The translations under genes and the position numbers were made by a program. Shown here in pieces: positions 40,520 to 49,851 of a stretch of DNA of 64,000 nucleotides. The notes beneath the pieces were generated by a model. The model was not told the origin of the DNA, did no database searches, and saw only the letters and a list, made by a program, of their open reading frames with translations. This DNA is from JAEUJZ01 sp964460115 (GTDB taxonomy: Bacteria; Myxococcota_A; Polyangia; Palsa-1104; JAEUJZ01), in NCBI GenBank assembly GCA_964460115.1, contig CAYWPR010000009.1:1-64000 (forward strand), read 5' to 3'. The first letter of the stretch is position 1; the number at the start of each line of letters is the position of its first letter.

Positions 40520-41923
40520 ATGCGCTTTGCTGCCTATGCGTTTTTTGCACTAACTTCTCTTTTTGTCGGCTGTACCTTTAGCATGAAGTACGACCAGTGT
40601 ATGGTCGACGCTGATTGCGCTCCCAATGGAGATGCCAAACAGTTCTGTACCTCCGATCACATTTGTGTTCCGGATACTCCAGAGGAAAGGCTTTGTACGC
40701 TGACCCAGCCCAGCCAGCCAGCCGCGCAGGCTTTGCACATGGGGGCGCTTCTATATATGCCGCCGGATCAGCTTACCGCGGCGATTAACGTGCGGCTACA
40801 TACTTTGGAACTGGCGGTTCAGGAAATCAACGATCTGGCCAAGACCGATCAAGCACGGCCTTTGGTGCTGCATATCTGCGATATCTCGGGTTCGGCCGGC
40901 GATGCGGTCAATTCTTTGCGAGTCCTAAGCAAGACCCATGGCGTTGCCGCAGTCATTGGACCGGATAATCAGGCGGCTCTGTCCGACATCGTCGGTCTGG
41001 CTGCGTCCGAATCAATACCGATTTTGTCGCCAGGGGCTACTGCCTCGGCCGTCGTCCAGTTGCCGAGCCGCGGATTCCTTTTGCGCATGGCGCCCGTGGA
41101 TACGCAGCAGGCTTCGACGATTGCGCGCGAAGTACCAAATGGCAGTCTTCTTGGTTTAATTTCCAGCGAGGATTCCTATGGAAACAATGTGCGGCGCAGT
41201 TTCCTATCGGCATGGATGAATCGCGATATGGCGAATAACATCCTGAAGTTTGGCTATTCCTATACCGAGACGGACCTCGATCAACTGACCAAGGCCGCCA
41301 ACCAGCTTGTCGCCAATCAGCCGACCTATGCCGTAACCATTGTCAGCAGTACTCAGCCCGAGCTGGTTGAAAAACTGAAGGACTTGCCCAATCCGCCCGT
41401 GGATCCGACCGGACGTACGCAGCTTATCGTTTCGGACAAGGCCCATACGGATGCATTGCTGGAGCTTGCCGCGCGTCCGGATATGGCGGCGCATTTTGCC
41501 CGTTTGCGTGGCATTGGGCCGCTGAGTCTGAACAATTCGGTAGAAGCCACGGAATTTAAGACCGACTTTCAAGCGCGCTTTCCCGCAGACCGTTTGTCCA
41601 GCGATTTGTACGCACCCTATGCCTATGATGCGCTTATGACGCTGGCGGCCGCCATGAACAGCATCAAGGGAGATATCTCGGGAAGCGCGGTCCTGGATGT
41701 TCTGCGGCGCATGAATAACTCGATGAAAGTATTGCCGCTGAGCCGCGTCACATTTGCCGACACGGTGCGAACAATGAGCCAGGGCGATACTTTTACCCTG
41801 ACTGGAGCCACCGGCGCCATTCGCTTTACACCCGAGGGCAGCCGCGATCCATCGCTTTATGAACGCTGGACCATCGACCTGAGCCAGCCCGGACAGCCAG
41901 ATTACTTGAGCACACCGCTGTAA
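40520..41923 (+). CDS. Substrate-binding-protein-like lipoprotein inside the T6SS cluster
   Basis: 467-residue lipoprotein (ALTSLFVGC lipobox). A short Cys-rich N-terminal module (YDQCMVDADCAPNGDAKQFC) is followed by a type I periplasmic-binding fold as in Leu/Ile/Val- or amide-binding proteins: MGALLYMPPDQL, LHICDISGSAGDAVNSLRVL, VAAVIGPDNQAALSDIVGLA, IPILSPGATAS, DLYAPYAYDALMTLAAAM. No ABC permease or ATPase genes are nearby, so import is unlikely. It may sense a ligand for the T6SS or act as a structural envelope part (inference). The gene starts two bases after the TPR gene and is followed by tssM after 21 bases. Confidence 0.82.
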   Translation: MRFAAYAFFALTSLFVGCTFSMKYDQCMVDADCAPNGDAKQFCTSDHICVPDTPEERLCTLTQPSQPAAQALHMGALLYMPPDQLTAAINVRLHTLELAVQEINDLAKTDQARPLVLHICDISGSAGDAVNSLRVLSKTHGVAAVIGPDNQAALSDIVGLAASESIPILSPGATASAVVQLPSRGFLLRMAPVDTQQASTIAREVPNGSLLGLISSEDSYGNNVRRSFLSAWMNRDMANNILKFGYSYTETDLDQLTKAANQLVANQPTYAVTIVSSTQPELVEKLKDLPNPPVDPTGRTQLIVSDKAHTDALLELAARPDMAAHFARLRGIGPLSLNNSVEATEFKTDFQARFPADRLSSDLYAPYAYDALMTLAAAMNSIKGDISGSAVLDVLRRMNNSMKVLPLSRVTFADTVRTMSQGDTFTLTGATGAIRFTPEGSRDPSLYERWTIDLSQPGQPDYLSTPL

Positions 41924-41944
41924 GCGTGCGGAAAGTTATTGAGC

Positions 41945-44900
41945 ATGGACACGAAAAGCCTCCTAACGAAGCCCGTCTTGCTAGCGCTGGGCGCGTTGTT
42001 GGTGGGCATGCTAATCGCCGGCGGAATTTACCTATGGCGGCGGCGGAAAAAGAAAAAGGCGCAGCAGAATCAACAGGCGGCGCCCGCCCAGGTGAAGCTC
42101 GATCCCAGCCAACAGAGACGCACGCAGGCCCTTTCTAGATTATTTGCGATTGAGAAAAAACGGCTGCGCAAAAACGCCACCGGCCGCGACTTCCTATACC
42201 GAATTCCTTGGTGCATGGCGGTTGGTGGCAAAAATACCGGCCAAAGCACGGCAATTAAGAACAGCGGACTGCACAGTCCTTTTAGCAGCGAGGATGAGGC
42301 GCTTTCTGCGGAAAGCGCTTGTCACTTTCACTTTTTCGATCAAGGAATCGTTTTAGACATTGGCGCTGAGCTTTCCGCTGATGAGCTTTCATTTGATGTC
42401 TTGCTAAATGAGCTGCGTAAGGCGCGTCCGCGCCGTCCCGTGGACAGCTTGCTTTTGGTGATTTCTGCCACTGACTTGTTTGGCATAGACCGGCTAAGTG
42501 ATGCGGATGCGAAAAAATTCGGAGAGGATCTATATCTGCGCATTCAGCAGGTTCAGCGGCGGCTGGCGCTGCGCATTCCGGTCTATTTGCTGATTAGCAA
42601 ATGTGACACTTTGCCGGGCTTTGTGGCCTACAGCAATGCACTTTCGCCGGCCCATCGCGCTCAGCTTTTTGGCTGGTCCAATCCAGATGGCCTTGACAAG
42701 CCGTACCAACCAGAAATCGTCTCGACGGCTTTTGCGCAGTTTTATTTGGCCCAATCGCAGGTGCAAATTGATTTTTTGGCTGCCGGCAAGCGGCTTAGCG
42801 AGCACGAACTGGAATCGGTCTTTTTGCTGCCGCGGCATATAAGAGAGCTGGCCGGCCCGCTGAACTTGATTCTGGACCAGGTATTTCGCGCCACGGTATA
42901 CAGCGACCCGACAGTCTTGCGCGGCATCTACTTGTGTGGCGACACGACCATGCCGGCGGCTGTAGGCGATACCCCGGCGGAGGTTGTCGAACGCTTGCCG
43001 GGATTTGTGAATCATCTTTTTGCACGCAAGATTTTTCCAGAATTCGGACTGGCTGCACCGCTGGGAAAAGGGGTGGTTTCGGCCGTCAACTTGATTAAGC
43101 TCGTCAAAGTGGCCACGGTCATTTTGGCCCTTATCTGTATCGCAATTTTGTCAGTGAGTTCGGCGCGATTGCAGCGCGATACGCAGGCCATCGTTGAATT
43201 TCTGGAAAAGATTCCGCGCAAAAACAATATTCAAGACAGCGGCCTGCAAGAGCGTGAACGCTATGCGAAGCAATCGGAACGACTGCTGAATGCCATGACG
43301 CAAGTGCCGGCGCGCAGTCTGCGCCGAATCAGCTTGCCGACTTCCTGGATCAGCAGCATTGATGAGGATGTACACGAGCTTATTCATCAATCTTTTGAAT
43401 CGGTCATTTTGTCGGGACTGCACTCGGGTTTTGAATTCAAGGCGGCCCAGCTTTTTGGGCTTGATTCCTCGGCGGGCAGCGCCCCGGCGGATCCCAATTA
43501 TGAACCTCCGCCGGCTGGGGAAGCGGATTCGCGTCGGCCGCAGCGGCCGCAGCGTGAACGTCCTGCCGTGCCGCCCAAAGTGGTGGCCTTTGCCAATATT
43601 CCGGAGTATCAGGAGCTACGGGCCCTGGGTCAGAATTATGCCGAATTCGGACAGTACGTCGAGCTTTATAATCGCTTGGGAAGCGACGAGCGCAAACGTA
43701 TGGATACCGTCGGCCCCTTGGTGAAGTACGTCTTTCGAATTGAGCTGGGCGAGGACTTCAGCAAAAATCGTGATTTTTATGAGGAAGCGCTAGAAAGCGC
43801 TACGCATCGAGCCTTCGAAATGCAGCAAGTCACCGGCAAAGTCCGCGAGCGCGCGTACCTTGTGACCAGGGAACTTGGCGCGCGCCTTTTTGACGAAAAT
43901 CCCATCGATATGGGACTAGAGGCAGCCCTGCGTCACCTGAATCGCTTGCGCACTGAAAATGACTCAGGAACTCCAGATTTGCAGGTGCTGACCAAACTGC
44001 GAGATACCCTCATTCGCCTTGAACAGGATCTGAACCGTCCGGAGCTAGCTTGGGTATCTCGCGATAAGCTCGATCTGGGCGAGCCTTACCGCGATCTGCA
44101 GGCGACGCTGCGCAGCATTGGCGGCGGCGACATGAGCGATGCTTTGCTCGAAGAATGGAACAATTCCTTTATTCGTCTGCGCCGCCGGGTGATGGAATAC
44201 CAGGCCCCCGGAATTGGCCCGCTGCTTACGCGCGATGCCGAAAAAGGCCGCTTCGCTCTTTCCCCAGGCATTGCCGTGGTGCGCACATCCTTGGATGGAT
44301 TTTTGGGGCAAAGTTTTGTGCAGCATATAGGCGAACGGCAGCCGCTGACCACGCCGGATGGCTCCTACCGGGTCAGTTGGAATGAAGAGAACTTGCGGCA
44401 GACGGTACAACTTTCGGATGCCTACACGGCATTTTTGCGCGACCGCATTCCCGGAATCTATTCGGATATACGCGAAGTGGTGCGTGGCACGGCGCTTGAG
44501 CGGCTTGGCAATAATATGCCCATCCTGGTTTCTCAGGCGCGGCGCACCGAGCGTCTGACCCGTCCGACAAGCGATGTGCAAGGCTTGCAGGACGTGCTTT
44601 CCGGAGAAGTGTCGGAGCTGAAGCGGGTCGGGGGGCTACTGCGACAAATTCTGGACATCTTCGAACGGCTTGGCCTGAAGTCGCAGCACAGCGAGCTTTA
44701 CCGCCAGATGGAAGATGACATGCGCGAAATTCTGCGTCGCCTCGACTTGATCTTGGACAAAGACGACCTGTATCGCGTGTCCGCCAAGCTGGCCAGTTGG
44801 CAAGGACTGCGCTCGCCAGCGCTAGATGCCTTCGATGTAGATGATGCCGAAGGGCTTGGACAATACCTAAAGGCGCAGCGGACGCGCATTCGCAATCTGG

Positions 44901-46087
44901 CGCGTGATTATGCCAAAACGCCCGTGTCTCTGCTCGATGGAATCGCCATGCCAGGTGGCGGGGCCGCCAGCGATCCGCTGTTTACCAAATGGCGCAATAT
45001 CGTTGCAGAAGTCGAGCACTTCGAGGCCATGACCCCGGGCAACTCGGTCAAGGAACTGGAAAGCTTTGTCGATACGAGTTTGTCTACGATCACTCCGGAA
45101 AACTGCCAGGACCGCATGCCGCGGCGTACCGGCGATAGTCGTGACTTCTTTTTGGCAAGCCGGGCCCGCCTGTACGACGCAGTGCGCAAGCGCTGTGCGC
45201 AGTTTGTCGAGGAACGCTTGCTGGAAAGCTTTGACCGCTTGGCCCAGCGCTTCAACAAGACTTTGGCCGGGCGCTTTCCTTTTTCTCGCAGTCCCGACAG
45301 CTTGGACGAAGAAGAAGCCAATCCGCGCGAAGTGCGCACTTTCTTTGCGGAATACGATCAGTTCCTTCCCAAATACGATGCCTTTGTCAATCGTCCGGAT
45401 GCGGGAGGGGCTCCGGCGCTTTCTTCGACCCTGCGCACGCTTGGCAATTTTGTCGAGTCGATGCGTAGCATTCGGCCGTTTTTCGCACCGCTATTGAATC
45501 AGAAATCCTCCGATGTCACGCCCAAGTACAACCTGGCGATTGAGTACCGCGTCAACCGCCAGGCAGAAATTAACGGCAACCAGATTGCGGATTGGTCGCT
45601 TTCCATTGCCGATCAACGCATCGATGATACCCAGGCTTCTTGGCAGCTAGGCGACAAGCTGCGGCTGTCTTTGCGCTGGGCCAAAGATGGTCCTTATCAC
45701 CCCGCCAGCAATGGTCAGGTGCGCGGGGCGCAGACTGAAGGGGACGATACCATTCACTTTGAGTGGGGGGGCTATTGGGGGCTTTTGCGCTACTTGCGCA
45801 TCTATCACAGCTTGCCCAGTGATTTGCGCAAGGCGGTCGACAGGCAACCGCACATTCTGAAGCTGGTGGTTGAGATCGTCGAACGAAAGCGGTCCGGAAG
45901 GCTGCGGCTTTTGCCCGATTCTGCCTACAACCGCAAAGAAGCAACGACGAACACCGCCGCCAAAAGCGCCTTTATTTTCAGCCGCGCCGTTGTCTACGTG
46001 CGCTTTGCCGTTAGCGTTGGTGAGAACAAAGATGCGATTGTCGTGCCCGCAGAATGGCCGGCGTCCGCCCCCAAGCTTAAGGATTAG
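41945..46087 (+). CDS. tssM: T6SS membrane-complex protein TssM (IcmF), altered Walker A
   Basis: 1380-residue TssM, which spans the inner membrane and reaches TssJ. An N-terminal transmembrane helix (LLALGALLVGMLIAGGIYLW) is followed by a cytoplasmic NTPase-like domain and a second transmembrane helix at ~379-400 (LVKVATVILALICIAILSV), then the large periplasmic part (IcmF-related and VasK C-terminal regions). The P-loop position reads GGKNTGQST (residues 94-102): Gln100 replaces the Walker A lysine. The Ala/Leu-rich domain after it (LSADELSFDVLLNEL; LLLVISATDLFGIDRL; YLLISKCDTLPGF) matches TssM. The start at 41945 has GGAAAG nine bases upstream; a TTG at 41939 is less likely. Confidence 0.95.
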   Translation: MDTKSLLTKPVLLALGALLVGMLIAGGIYLWRRRKKKKAQQNQQAAPAQVKLDPSQQRRTQALSRLFAIEKKRLRKNATGRDFLYRIPWCMAVGGKNTGQSTAIKNSGLHSPFSSEDEALSAESACHFHFFDQGIVLDIGAELSADELSFDVLLNELRKARPRRPVDSLLLVISATDLFGIDRLSDADAKKFGEDLYLRIQQVQRRLALRIPVYLLISKCDTLPGFVAYSNALSPAHRAQLFGWSNPDGLDKPYQPEIVSTAFAQFYLAQSQVQIDFLAAGKRLSEHELESVFLLPRHIRELAGPLNLILDQVFRATVYSDPTVLRGIYLCGDTTMPAAVGDTPAEVVERLPGFVNHLFARKIFPEFGLAAPLGKGVVSAVNLIKLVKVATVILALICIAILSVSSARLQRDTQAIVEFLEKIPRKNNIQDSGLQERERYAKQSERLLNAMTQVPARSLRRISLPTSWISSIDEDVHELIHQSFESVILSGLHSGFEFKAAQLFGLDSSAGSAPADPNYEPPPAGEADSRRPQRPQRERPAVPPKVVAFANIPEYQELRALGQNYAEFGQYVELYNRLGSDERKRMDTVGPLVKYVFRIELGEDFSKNRDFYEEALESATHRAFEMQQVTGKVRERAYLVTRELGARLFDENPIDMGLEAALRHLNRLRTENDSGTPDLQVLTKLRDTLIRLEQDLNRPELAWVSRDKLDLGEPYRDLQATLRSIGGGDMSDALLEEWNNSFIRLRRRVMEYQAPGIGPLLTRDAEKGRFALSPGIAVVRTSLDGFLGQSFVQHIGERQPLTTPDGSYRVSWNEENLRQTVQLSDAYTAFLRDRIPGIYSDIREVVRGTALERLGNNMPILVSQARRTERLTRPTSDVQGLQDVLSGEVSELKRVGGLLRQILDIFERLGLKSQHSELYRQMEDDMREILRRLDLILDKDDLYRVSAKLASWQGLRSPALDAFDVDDAEGLGQYLKAQRTRIRNLARDYAKTPVSLLDGIAMPGGGAASDPLFTKWRNIVAEVEHFEAMTPGNSVKELESFVDTSLSTITPENCQDRMPRRTGDSRDFFLASRARLYDAVRKRCAQFVEERLLESFDRLAQRFNKTLAGRFPFSRSPDSLDEEEANPREVRTFFAEYDQFLPKYDAFVNRPDAGGAPALSSTLRTLGNFVESMRSIRPFFAPLLNQKSSDVTPKYNLAIEYRVNRQAEINGNQIADWSLSIADQRIDDTQASWQLGDKLRLSLRWAKDGPYHPASNGQVRGAQTEGDDTIHFEWGGYWGLLRYLRIYHSLPSDLRKAVDRQPHILKLVVEIVERKRSGRLRLLPDSAYNRKEATTNTAAKSAFIFSRAVVYVRFAVSVGENKDAIVVPAEWPASAPKLKD

Positions 46088-46095
46088 GAATACAA

Positions 46096-47202
46096 ATGAC
46101 TCGAGAAATGAATATCGAGGCGCTGCTTGCCCCCCTGCCTGCGGGGGCCAGCGAGCACAGTTTATCCGGTGAATGGCTGCGCTATGAAGGCACCTATGAT
46201 CGCATTTTGGAAGCGCGCCGCGAAGATGATGAAACGCTGCCACAGGGCGTCTGGAAAAGTAAGCTCAAGCGTGCTGATTGGAGTGCTGTAGAGGCGCTGT
46301 GTATAGAGGTTTTGAAAAACCGCTCGAAAGACCTGCAGATCGCTGCTTATCTGACAGAAGCCTGGCTGCATCAAAAGGGCTTGGCCGGAGCCTGTGCCGG
46401 AATGCATCTGCTTGGAGGCCTGTGTCAGCGATTCTGGAATTCGCTGTATCCGCTTCTTGATGGAAATGACGCCAGCTATCGCCTGGCACCGCTTGAGTGG
46501 CTGGACCAGAAACTGCCGAGCCAACTAAAACTTTTGCCGCTTGCCGAAGGGGGCAGGGAAGGGCGCCGCCCCATTCGTTTTGTGGATTGGGAACGGGTGA
46601 TTTTGCCACCCGGGCGGCAGTCCGGAACTGATGCGGATTCATCCACGGAGTATGGCCCGCCATTTACCCAGGAATCGATCATTGCGGCACTAGAAGTCGC
46701 GCCCGCCGAAGCTTTGGTCGTCACCCTGGATCAACTGCTGGCCCTGCAGGCGGCGGTCAATGAGCTCGGAAAGACACTGGAGGCCTTACTTGGTAACGCC
46801 TCCGCGGCGCTGTTACAAACTCGTAACTGCCTGGAACAAATCCTCGGCTTTCTGCAACCTGCCGGCGAGCGCGCCCGTCAGGCAAGAGAGGCCACGCAAA
46901 CCGCCACCAAGAATCCTGAGTCTGCCGAAGTTGGATCGATTCCTGCAAGTGTATCCGTGCAGTCCCCTGCTCGAGGTGAATTGCTCATCACCAGCCGCGC
47001 GCGGGCCTACCAAATTGTTGAAGAGGTCGCTGATTATCTTTTGCGCACGGAACCGCACAGCCCGACTGGATACCTGCTGAAGCGGGCCGTGCATTGGGGG
47101 GAAATGCCACTTACTCAGCTTCTTGTCGAGCTGGTTCCCGACGAACGCAACCTGGCAGCGATTTATGCGCTGCTCGGAGTCGCCAACAAAGCACCAATGT
47201 AG
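46096..47202 (+). CDS. tssA: T6SS assembly protein TssA
   Basis: 368-residue TssA, which caps the growing tail at the baseplate or distal end. The N-terminal ImpA_N domain (IEALLAPLPAGASEHSLSGE ... DWSAVEALCIEVLKNRSKDLQIAAYLTEAWLHQKGLAG ... FWNSLYPLLDGND) is clear. The C-terminus has SRARAYQIVEEVADYLLRTEPHSPTGYLLKRA, the VasJ/TssA C-terminal signature, which places it in the short-TssA type. It is separated by nine bases from tssM and 66 bases from tssB. Confidence 0.95.
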   Translation: MTREMNIEALLAPLPAGASEHSLSGEWLRYEGTYDRILEARREDDETLPQGVWKSKLKRADWSAVEALCIEVLKNRSKDLQIAAYLTEAWLHQKGLAGACAGMHLLGGLCQRFWNSLYPLLDGNDASYRLAPLEWLDQKLPSQLKLLPLAEGGREGRRPIRFVDWERVILPPGRQSGTDADSSTEYGPPFTQESIIAALEVAPAEALVVTLDQLLALQAAVNELGKTLEALLGNASAALLQTRNCLEQILGFLQPAGERARQAREATQTATKNPESAEVGSIPASVSVQSPARGELLITSRARAYQIVEEVADYLLRTEPHSPTGYLLKRAVHWGEMPLTQLLVELVPDERNLAAIYALLGVANKAPM

Positions 47203-47268
47203 AGCTGAAATCAGCGCCCCGGTGAAGGGCTTTAACGCTGAAAACGAAAAGGAACGAGGAGTCAACAA

Positions 47269-47772
47269 ATGCCCGAGAGTACGCAACATAAACTGGACCG
47301 AGTTCGCCCGCCGCGAGTGCAAATTACCTACGATGTTGAAATCGGTGGGGCGATTCAGTCTAAAGAGCTGCCTTTTGTCGCCGGCGTCCTTGCCGACCTG
47401 TACGGTCAGCGCGAGCCGCAGCAGGCGCTAAAGGATCGCAAATTTGTTCAGATTGATCGCGACAACTTCAATGACGTCATGGCCAGCCTGAACCCGATGC
47501 TCAAGCTGAAGGTTCCAAACCGCTTGACCTCCGATGGTGGCAATCTTGCCGTGGCGCTTGAGTTTTCGCACCTAGATGATTTTCATCCCACTCAGATCGT
47601 CAAGCGGGTGGACGTGCTTGCCAAGCTTCTAGAAACCCGTCAGAAACTTGTAGATTTGCTGGCCAAGCTCGATGGCAACGATCAGTTGACCGAGCGGCTG
47701 AAGAAGCTGATCGGGGACATGGAGTCCCTACAACAAGTACGCAAAGCGCTCACCGCAAAAAGTGAGTCGTGA
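47269..47772 (+). CDS. tssB: T6SS sheath small subunit TssB
   Basis: 167-residue TssB (VipA), which with TssC forms the contractile sheath. Typical segments: RPPRVQITYDVEIGGAIQSKELPFVAGVLADL, FVQIDRDNFNDVM, LAVALEFSHLDDFHPTQIV. The start has a GAGGAG ribosome binding site. It is preceded by a 66-base gap with a small GCTGA/TCAGC hairpin (47204-47215). TssB, TssC and Hcp form one expression block of high-copy parts. Confidence 0.97.
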   Translation: MPESTQHKLDRVRPPRVQITYDVEIGGAIQSKELPFVAGVLADLYGQREPQQALKDRKFVQIDRDNFNDVMASLNPMLKLKVPNRLTSDGGNLAVALEFSHLDDFHPTQIVKRVDVLAKLLETRQKLVDLLAKLDGNDQLTERLKKLIGDMESLQQVRKALTAKSES

Positions 47773-47802
47773 TTCCATTTTGCTTGAAGAAGGAGTCTCT
47801 CC

Positions 47803-49272
47803 GTGGCTGACAAAAAAGAAACCCAAGTAGTCAATTCCTCCGCCGATATCGTCGATGAGATCATTGCCGAAGGCAAAATGGCACGTGATGAGCTGCAACT
47901 GCAGCACTCACGCGGACTTATCGGTGAGCTTGCCGAGCAGGCCATCAATCACCAAATCTCTGCACCTGGAGATTTGGCGACTGCAGTCAGTGAGCGCATC
48001 GCGCAAATTGATCAACTGATCAGCGATCAGCTCAATGAAATCATGCACGCCGAAGCCTTTCAGAAACTGGAAGCGTCTTGGCGTGGCCTGCACTATCTAG
48101 TGCAAAATAGCGAAACCGGAACGGATTTGAAGCTGCGAGTTCTACCGGCGACCAAAAAAGAACTGGCCAACGATCTGGAAAAAGCGGTCGAGTTTGATCA
48201 AAGCGCCCTATTTAAGAAGATCTACGAGCAGGAGTTTGGCACCTTTGGCGGCCATCCCTATAGTGTTCTTGTCGGCGATTATGAATTCGGGCGGCATCCG
48301 CAGGACATGGCCCTTTTGGAGAAGATCTCCAACGTGGCTGCGGCGGCACACGCGCCGTTTATCAGCGCCGCCAGCCCGAAGCTTTTCGATTTGAACAGCT
48401 TTGTCGAAATGGGCAATCCGCGCGATCTTTCTAAGATCTTCGAAAGCAGTGAACTGGTGAAGTGGCGCTCGTTTCGCGATTCCGAGGATTCGCGCTACGT
48501 GACCCTGACCCTGCCACATGTGCTGATGCGGCTGCCGTACGGCCCCAATACCGTACCCGTAGATGCCTTCCAATTTGTGGAAGATGTTACCGGCCGTGAC
48601 CACAGCAAGTACCTGTGGGGTAACGCTGCCTATGCGCTGGGTGTGCGTATCACGACGGCTTTTGCCAAATACAAATGGACCGCGGCGATTCGCGGCGTAG
48701 AAGGCGGAGGACTTGTGGAAGGCTTGCCCGCCCACATCTTTACAACGGAAGAAGGCGACAAAGCCCTGAAATGTCCGACCGAGGTCATCATCACCGATCG
48801 GCGTGAAAAAGAGCTGTCCGATCTGGGCTTTATTGCTGTTTGCCACTGCAAAGACACCGATTATGGGGCGTTTTTTGGCAGCCAGACCGCCAACAAGCCG
48901 CGGACCTACAACACGCCGCAGGCCAATGCCAACGCGCGGCTTTCCTCGCAACTGCCCTACATGCTCGCCGCGTCGCGCTTCGCCCATTATCTAAAAGCGA
49001 TCATGCGCGATAAGATTGGCAGTTTTGCCTCGCAAAGCTCTATCGAGTCGTTTCTAAACAACTGGATCGCGCAGTACATTCTGCTTCGGGATGACGCCGG
49101 CCAAGAGACCAAAGCGCGGTATCCGCTGCGCGAAGCTCGAGTCGATGTCAGCGAAATTCCCGGTCGTCCGGGCAGCTATCGTGCGGTGGCCTTTTTGCGC
49201 CCCCACTTTCAGCTCAATGAGCTGACCACCTCGATTCGTCTGGTCGCGGAGTTGCCGCCGCCAGCGCAATAA
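47803..49272 (+). CDS. tssC: T6SS sheath large subunit TssC
   Basis: 489-residue TssC (VipB), the large sheath protein. Seen: AINHQISAPGDLATAVSERIAQIDQLISDQLNEIMHAEAFQKLEASWRGLHYLV in pieces, the VLVGDYEFGRHPQDMALLE strand, and C-terminal RPGSYRAVAFLRPHFQLNELTTS. Length and ending match the family. The start codon is GTG with AGAAGGAG upstream. It would polymerise with TssB around the Hcp tube. The sheath needs ClpV for recycling in known systems, and no clpV gene is in this window. Confidence 0.97.
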   Translation: MADKKETQVVNSSADIVDEIIAEGKMARDELQLQHSRGLIGELAEQAINHQISAPGDLATAVSERIAQIDQLISDQLNEIMHAEAFQKLEASWRGLHYLVQNSETGTDLKLRVLPATKKELANDLEKAVEFDQSALFKKIYEQEFGTFGGHPYSVLVGDYEFGRHPQDMALLEKISNVAAAAHAPFISAASPKLFDLNSFVEMGNPRDLSKIFESSELVKWRSFRDSEDSRYVTLTLPHVLMRLPYGPNTVPVDAFQFVEDVTGRDHSKYLWGNAAYALGVRITTAFAKYKWTAAIRGVEGGGLVEGLPAHIFTTEEGDKALKCPTEVIITDRREKELSDLGFIAVCHCKDTDYGAFFGSQTANKPRTYNTPQANANARLSSQLPYMLAASRFAHYLKAIMRDKIGSFASQSSIESFLNNWIAQYILLRDDAGQETKARYPLREARVDVSEIPGRPGSYRAVAFLRPHFQLNELTTSIRLVAELPPPAQ

Positions 49273-49281
49273 GTAACAGGG

Positions 49282-49299
49282 AAAACGATAGAGCGTTTT
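49282..49299 (+). terminator. Weak hairpin between tssC and hcp
   Basis: AAAACG-ATAGAG-CGTTTT forms a 6-bp stem with a 6-base loop ending in four Ts, ~16 bases before the hcp ribosome binding site region. It is too weak for a strong terminator but might stabilise an upstream 3' end or partly attenuate. Function is inference. Confidence 0.25.
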
Positions 49300-49332
49300 A
49301 CATCAGGAACGTGATTGAAGGAGTGAAGCAAG

Positions 49333-49824
49333 ATGCAAAATATTTTCTGGCAAATTGAGGGAATCAAAGGAGAGTCTACTTCTGCCCAAGGCAAGGACAT
49401 GATCGAACTATTGTCCTTTAGCCATGGCGTCTCGATGCCTTTGACCCATGGACCGTCAAACACCAGCCGCGCCTCGGGCCGCTGCGTGCATCAGGATTTT
49501 ACGGTTACCAAGTATGCGGATCTGGCCTCGCCGACGCTTAACCTCAAGTGCTGCGGCGGTGAAGACATCAAATCGATGAAGATCCACGTTTGGAAAGCCG
49601 ATGCCGCTGGCAAGCCCCTTGAGTATATGACCTATACTTTTGATAGCGCCATCTTGACCAGTGTCTCTATTGGCGGTGGCGGCGGCGATCAGCCGATTGA
49701 AACCGTTACGTTTTCTTATAAGAAGGTCACTTGGGATTACGGCCAGCAGAAGCAGTCTCAACCGGGCGGCAGCAAGGGCAAGAGCTCGGCAAACTGGAGC
49801 CTCGAAGAAAACAAAGGAGCCTAG
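49333..49824 (+). CDS. hcp: T6SS tube protein Hcp (TssD)
   Basis: 163-residue Hcp, which stacks as hexamers to form the inner tube and can carry effectors. It starts with IFWQIEGIKGESTSAQGKDM, typical of beta-strand 1 and loop, and keeps FSHGVSMPLT, VTKYADLASPTLNLKCCGGE, and FSYKKVTWDY near the end. The tail after this (QQKQSQPGGSKGKSSANWS) is a Gly/Ser/Gln-rich extension. A strong AAGGAG site nine bases before the ATG fits high expression. Confidence 0.96.
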   Translation: MQNIFWQIEGIKGESTSAQGKDMIELLSFSHGVSMPLTHGPSNTSRASGRCVHQDFTVTKYADLASPTLNLKCCGGEDIKSMKIHVWKADAAGKPLEYMTYTFDSAILTSVSIGGGGGDQPIETVTFSYKKVTWDYGQQKQSQPGGSKGKSSANWSLEENKGA

Positions 49825-49851
49825 GCGCCTCCCAGGCACCGCCTTTGACCC

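Noticed and set aside
48208..48987. 259-residue minus-strand ORF opposite tssC
   Set aside because: Antisense shadow of the conserved sheath gene; no family motif.
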